From positions 1,736,001 through 1,800,000 of the forward strand of contig OZ038422.1 of assembly GCA_964036155.1 (NCBI GenBank): DNA of 64,000 nt, in the 5' to 3' direction. The notes under the pieces were generated by a model. That model did no database searches, was not told the origin of the DNA, and was given only the letters and a program-made list of their open reading frames with translations. Of the stretch, positions 59,001-64,000 are shown piece after piece. Source of the stretch: Diploscapter coronatus (lineage: Eukaryota > Nematoda > Chromadorea > Rhabditida > Rhabditidae). Position 1 is the first letter of the stretch. Each line of letters opens with the position of its first letter. The position numbers and the translations under genes were made by a program.

Positions 59001-62000
59001 TAATGAGTGCAGAGTGCATAGTCGCGTTGCAGCTAGTAGATTTTCTCGTTACCCCTTACCTAGAAGAGAAATTAGATCCAAATGCACAGATGCACTGCAG
59101 AAACGCAGAAACGAATACGACATTCCACAAAAATGCAAATTAATACACGCTAATTGACTCTGCCTGAGGGAGCAAAGAAGAAGGCCATATCCAATTTAAG
59201 CCTCGCAGAAAAAATCTGCAAAATTCTATCAACTTTCCGTTAATTTCCCGTCTGTCTGACTGCGGCAATTTGCACTCCGAAAGCAATACGAAAGTCAAAT
59301 TTCCATATTCTTGTGTGTGTGTGTTTTTTTTTTTTTTTTTTAAATTGACGTTGATAATAATTGGCTGCTTGCGAAAAAAAAGGTCTGGTCTTCTTTATTC
59401 TCCAGCGTTTGGCAGAGGATAAAACAGACACACACACACACAAGGCGTGTCTATCCTCAATTATCCCCCGTCTTCAGAGTTCATTTCATCTTTGTAGGTG
59501 GAATTCTAATTCCTCTCTGCTCATTATCATTTCCCTATTTAGCTGATAGGAGATATAATAAGACATTGTGATGCAGAAGTGAAAGAAGAAGAAGAATGTG
59601 TGTTGATTTTGACTGGTCCTTTGCATCACGAAATTAATTAAGGCAAGTTTTGCTAAGATGAGATGAGAATGGAGGGAGGTTCGCTTAGGTTAAGGAGGGC
59701 AAAATTGGACTGAGAAAGGCAGAAGGCATTATTGTTTTGAAATGGAAGGATGGAGGGAAGAGCTGCAAAAAAAAGGGAAGACAAACGGGGGAAGGGCAAA
59801 TGGAAATTGAAGAATTCTCAAACAATTTACAGAGAAGATATTGAGATATATAGTCATTTTAGTGGATCGTATCGTGCCCTCTCCCATCTTCGACTCGGAA
59901 TGTGGCAGTGTGGAAATGCTTTTGCTGCGCTACGCCATCCCCGAGCTGATGTTGCTGTGCGTGTTCGGCAACCTGCTCAACCTGCTCATCTACAATCTGT
60001 CCTATTTCGATGGCAGCACTTCTGTCGTATTTCTTAGGGCCAAGGCCATATTCAACATTGTCTTCGTCTGCTCGCGAATTCTCGAGGCAAGTTTGTCCTT
60101 TCCTTTTCTAATAATCCTCCGCAATGCAGAAAACTGATAACTATCAATTACAGTCACACGTGATTGCTATATCTACCCTGTTATCAGTAACACCGCAATT
60201 AGGAGAGAGGGATAACTTGATGATCATGTTATGAGAGTCTCAAAATTCCTTGTAACTTCGTGAATAATTCATTTCGATGTATTCACAATTTTGATGAGAT
60301 GGATACGAGAGTAGCTCCTCATGCATATATTCGTCCAAAAATGCCGCGCACATTCTTTCGCCTAATTCTGATCTCTGAATGAATGAGCGGGGCGATTATT
60401 TTGAGTCATTAGCCAATTGAGTATTAGGGCTGAATGCTGGCATATAAAGAGCTCATTTGAGAGAAATAAGAGAGGCAGGTGCTTTTCAAAGAACATAATC
60501 AAAATAGAAAGGAGATACTAATTATTCTACCAAAGGGATCATTTTGTTCAACAGATTATCATACTTCTCAACCGCTAAGAAACGACGTCGTTGAAGCGTA
60601 GCCTACTTTTCAGAAAGTAGAATCTTATAGTCATACTGTATTTCTTAGTTATATTGAAAAATTGCTCAAAATTATGGAGAAAACAATTTTTAAAAAATAT
60701 ACTCGAATTTAGGGTATATATCGATTTTTGGACCATTAATGTGTTCTGGTTTTAGTCGAGTCATTTGTTGCTGAGGATGATAAAGTGGTTCGTTCAGATA
60801 ATCTATGCCTACAACGTGAGTCTGGGTCCGTGGTGGGAGACGGTATTCTGGCAAACGCGGCAATACGCCATAGTCATTTCGAACATATCGGGAACGATGT
60901 CCACGTGGCTAACTCTGCTGGTGACAGTCGAGACAGTGATGTGTGTGCTGGCCCCCTTCACATTCAGGCAGTACTGCACGAGGAGGATGACTTTCGCAGT
61001 GCTCTTTGGGTCCTTCCTCTTGTCCTCTATGCTGCACTCCACGACTCTGCTCATTACAGAGCCTGTGCTCAAGTTCTCTTCCATTGCAGCGTATCCAGAG
61101 GTGAGTTGGATGGTTGGATGAAGAAGGACCAATTTCAGACCTAAGGAGGACTTGAGTCGAAATGTCTCTTTGTGACCTATCCCCCTATAATATTTCTTTC
61201 GCAATTTTGTATCTATAGTTCTGAAGCTTCAAAAGTGTTCTCCATTCATGATGAAGTCATAGCGTAAATTCGCTCCTATGACCTACCCCTTGTATATTTT
61301 TGAGTCTGATTCAAATTCTCCTAGATCTGGAGGATTTAGACCTGATGCACTTGCAGAATTCCCCTCGAGAAGAGTCCTGCTGGTACATGCGTATGAGCTA
61401 CCGTCTGCAGACGCGTGAGCAGATGCACTACGTGCTGTCGATCTATGCAGCCCTCACGATGGCCGTCTCCATCGTCATTCCCACGGTGGCAATGCTCATC
61501 TGCTCTCTGCTCATTATCAAGCAGTTCACATTCAAAGTAGGCCTTTTTGCCTTTTCGCTTCAATAACAAACAACAACTTCTACAGTAGCCATTAGCTGTT
61601 TGGACAAACACTTTTTTGTTAGTACAAAACTACTATTTCCGACTTTGATAACCAACTAGTGAAGTCTTGAAGAAGAAGAAGGGAGGAAGGGGATTTATGC
61701 CTGACTGCTAATCCTTTGGAAATCTGTTTGTTTACCTGCTTGAGAGGGTGTCACTCATCAGTTCATTCACAAAGAGTATTCCTAATCCAATCAGCTTATC
61801 ACAAAATGAGTGGAGGAAAGAAGAACGGAGATTAACTCGAGCATAAATGAGAATTGGGATTCGTAAAGTCACAAGATCAGGTCTTTTTTACAGGAATTGG
61901 GGGAATCGTTTTCGCAGAGGCGGAAGTGTGTGATTCGAATGACCGTGGCGACCACTCTGTCTCACTTATTGTTGGAAGGGCCGGCTACTCTCACGCACGG

Positions 62001-62401
62001 GGCTCAAGCCATCCTGGTAAGGGATTGGGGCAGTCTCTCACAAATCAACACGTCAATTTACAGGGCAGCAACATAACCTCCCTCATCTGTGTATTGAATC
62101 AAGCCAATAATTTATTGTCCGTGGTGAATGCCACAATTCCCTTCTTCGTATTCCTAATGTGCAATGAGCAGTTCAAGTACATGACAGTCACATATCTCAA
62201 GGCAAGACTAGATTCACTTAGCTTAATAGGGAAATGACAGTGATGAATAATGCATTGCAGGGGCTGCTTCAAAGCGATGGGAACAGGCGGAAGGCTTACA
62301 TGCAGCAGGCTGTGATGAGGTGCAACAGAGCCTCGCGAGTAGAAACGGAGCGATCATTCGTTGAGACTAAACTCATTTCCAAGACGTCTAATAACGTATG
62401 A
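56024..62401 (+). CDS. Seven-transmembrane G-protein-coupled receptor (nematode peptide-receptor type)
   Basis: Eight exons in phase: 56024-56068, 58599-58758, 59863-60086, 60756-61100, 61357-61536, 61894-62016, 62064-62201, 62261-62401; 451 residues. The N-terminus is acidic and Tyr-rich (MTESDYFYDDFDST) with NST and NQT glycosylation sites. Helices: 1 MLLCVFGNLLNLLIYNL, 2 AIFNIVFVCSRILE..., 3 MSTWLTLLVTVETVMCVL, 4 FAVLFGSFLLSSMLHSTTLL, 5 AALTMAVSIVIPTVAMLIC, 6 VIRMTVATTLSHLLLE, 7 VVNATIPFFVFLMCN. The helix-3 motif is VETVMCVLAPF in place of DRY, with WLTLLVTVE before it, and helix 7 has NATIPFF in place of NPxxY. This is the pattern of FMRFamide-like and myosuppressin-like nematode receptors, but the ligand is unknown. 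Donors at 60087 and 62202 are GC, not GT. A splice acceptor (TTCCGACAG) 4 bases upstream of the ATG suggests trans-splicing. An in-frame ATG at 58584 is an alternative start. Confidence 0.88.
56069..58598. other. First intron of the receptor gene
   Basis: Pyrimidine-rich on the plus (sense) strand, with TTTCATTTCATTTCATT near 56680. No additional exon recognised. It may hold regulatory sequence. Confidence 0.5.
59312..59445. repeat. Inverted microsatellites (GT)n-poly(T) and (AC)n
   Basis: TGTGTGTGTGTG followed by about 19 T at 59312-59340, and ACACACACACACAC at 59429-59442. The two can pair as a stem. It lies in a receptor intron. Confidence 0.7.
61136..61329. repeat. Family A MITE in a receptor intron
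   Basis: CAGACCTAAGGAGGACTTGA at the left, CTCCTAGATCTG at the right, with internal GTGACCTATCCCCC and ATGACCTACCCC inverted segments. It makes up most of the 256-base intron 61101-61356. Confidence 0.75.
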
Positions 62402-62884
62402 AGGAGAAACGATCGAAGAAGACGGCTAGTGCTATTTAGATGTAGTCCAACTTATTTCCTCTATACCATTCGCAGTCTTTGCTTTGTTCATCCGAACTCC
62501 CCCATTGTCTTCTCATTTCATTTGTATCTGGTCTTGCATCTTATCGAATTCAGCTCAAACCTGTGAAAAATTAAACGTCAATACGGGTTAATTTACGTGG
62601 AAACTAAGAAGTATTGCAGAGAATAGAATCTTTTGTTAATATGCACCAGAATAAATTTTTTCACTCAACTAAAAAATAACCATTTTATTAAAAGAATAAA
62701 ATTTTTCATTTATCCGTCAATGAAGAAAACAGTGTCCCGTACAAAAGAGCCATTTATGCGACAAGAATCCAACTCAATGGCAGCGAACATTCGCTGAGGC
62801 AACACGAGGCTGTTTTTGGTTGGAGAAGGAACGTTCCAGCGAAATGTGTAGAAGCGTCTACAATATCTTTGAATTATGAAAGAC
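62402..62884. other. Convergent 3' region of the receptor and the unknown gene
   Basis: AT-rich, with AATAAA-like sequence at about 62692-62698 (AGAATAAAAT) on the plus strand, a possible polyadenylation signal for the receptor. Nothing else recognised. Confidence 0.4.
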
Positions 62885-63977
62885 TCATAAATGGGATTGC
62901 TCTGACCTAACTGGCTTTTTGAGGCAGTTTCTGTCCTCGGCCGGCTGCATCAACTGACGCACTGCATTCCCGATTGAACTGTTCGCTCCTCCTGCAAAAT
63001 CTTCAGTCATTTTCTAATACACATTCAGAATTTTAGCAATTAAACAGAAATATGACCCGGTTTATTCAAAATTCGAACCGAAATTGAATTCGAATTATAA
63101 GTAAGAAAGCGAAAATGTGTAGTATTCTTTCTTCCAAAAAGATTACTATTTTCTGAGAGTCGGGCTTTGAGAAATTTGAATATCATTCTTTCACATAATA
63201 ATTGAAAGAAGGACGACACAATATGCAGAAGTGCTTCATTGTTCGCAACTACTTGCTTTTTCAGTCTATTTTTAATTGCCTACCGAATATTTGAATTCCC
63301 CTCGGCACAACATTCGTCTCGACAGTGTCGAGTCGATTTGTGTGGTCGAGAAGGAGGCAGTTGACGAAGCTGCGCAGCTCTGCCTCTGTCGGTTGGTTTG
63401 AAGAAGTCTCTGCAGCGCGATTCAGTCTGTCGAAGGCAGCTCGATAGAACAGAATCGTCCTCTCCACTTTCCTCATCTGGTTCAAAGCTTCGAGGTAATC
63501 GTCTCTGAAAATGAAAAGAATAGTCATCTTTGAAGAAACAACATTGAAATTAGGAATCTTTCCCCACATACTATTTATTTGAAATTGGCTATTTTCACAA
63601 ATTGTAACATTTTGATATTTTCTCCAACCTTCTCCCAGTCCTGGTCGCCGCCTGCACCAATCTGCAGATTTTGTCGATGTCAACCAAATCGGCGACTTGT
63701 TTGGAGTCTTTGATGAGCTGCTGTGTAGCGAGAGCGAATGCAGTAGGCATGGCGAGTTCGCAAATCTTCCCGATTGTCGCATTTTCGAGCATTGACAGAA
63801 TCTGAACGTTCATCTTCGAATCACAACAAATATTAGTATCGCAGAGAAAAGGCTACCGGGAGCTAGAGCACGGAGAGGAATTTCTCTAACACTCGTCATG
63901 AACGCACTATTTCGTCATAAGATTGCCAGAGTATGCTTGCTTACCCCCTCCATGCTCGAATAACCTTTTTTGTGCAT
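62885..63977 (-). CDS. Small helical protein of unknown function
   Basis: Four exons in phase: 63945-63977, 63629-63813, 63284-63504, 62885-62991 (stop 62885-62887); about 181 residues. The first exon (MHKKGYSSMEG) is tentative, supported by phase and a GTAAGC donor; the ATG of the second exon (MNVQILSMLE) is an alternative start after an ATTCGAAG acceptor. The protein is predicted largely helical, with heptad-like runs such as YLEALNQMRKVERTILFY and FDRLNRAAETSS, one LLLDHTNRLDTVE stretch, and no signal peptide, membrane helix or known motif. I do not recognise the family. It is convergent with the receptor. More upstream exons may lie beyond the right edge. The strong codon pattern and clean splice sites make the coding assignment good even though the role is open. 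Confidence 0.7.
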
Positions 63978-64000
63978 TGACAATAAATAAGTTTACCTCT

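Noticed and set aside
60785..61144. 119-codon frame overlapping receptor exon 4
   Set aside because: A shadow in another frame; it lacks hydrophobic helices that the chosen frame shows.
1..64000. tRNA, rRNA, SL RNA, CRISPR or bacterial-type signals
   Set aside because: None recognised by reading; the hairpins are repeat ends, not cloverleaf or array structures. A covariance-model search would be decisive for small RNAs.

Overview
The window is animal genomic DNA, most probably from a nematode. The evidence is its gene content (innexin, TIA-1/TIAR-type RNA-binding protein, TBC1D23, EF-hand protein, family-A-like receptor), very short introns (many 45-65 nt) ending in TTTCAG, TTGCAG or TTTTAG, and consensus 3' splice sites 4-37 nt upstream of several start codons where no upstream coding exon is visible. 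That last pattern is typical of spliced-leader trans-splicing. Species cannot be named from the sequence. All gene models were built by hand from reading frame, splice sites and phase agreement; none is backed by transcripts here.

Layout, left to right. A minus-strand UNC-93-like gene runs off the left edge (65-178). About 240 bases upstream on the same strand ends a KIAA1549-like membrane protein (426-6993, 5' end not found), so the two may be an operon. A pyrimidine-rich stretch follows (7.0-11.5 kb) with no supported gene, then a weak two-exon small plus-strand ORF (11558-13315). A 13-exon innexin is on the plus strand (15089-21856). Convergent to it is a four-EF-hand protein on the minus strand (24294-28529), whose last intron carries a 2 kb fold-back element with near-perfect 0.6 kb inverted arms. 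A four-pass membrane protein (31120-32364), a complete 14-exon TBC1D23 (36083-42989) and a TIAR-like protein (44390-51183) follow on the minus strand. A seven-pass receptor is on the plus strand (56024-62401), and a small helical protein of unknown function is on the minus strand (62885-63977).

Between and inside these genes lie many short hairpin elements (MITE-like), at least nine families. The best defined carries CAGACCTAGG-type ends and 8-10 bp target duplications; one copy sits exactly at an exon boundary and appears to supply the 3' splice site. No rRNA, tRNA, CRISPR or prokaryotic feature was seen. The genes do not form one pathway: they cover gap junctions, calcium binding, endosome-to-Golgi tethering, RNA binding and neuropeptide-type signalling.
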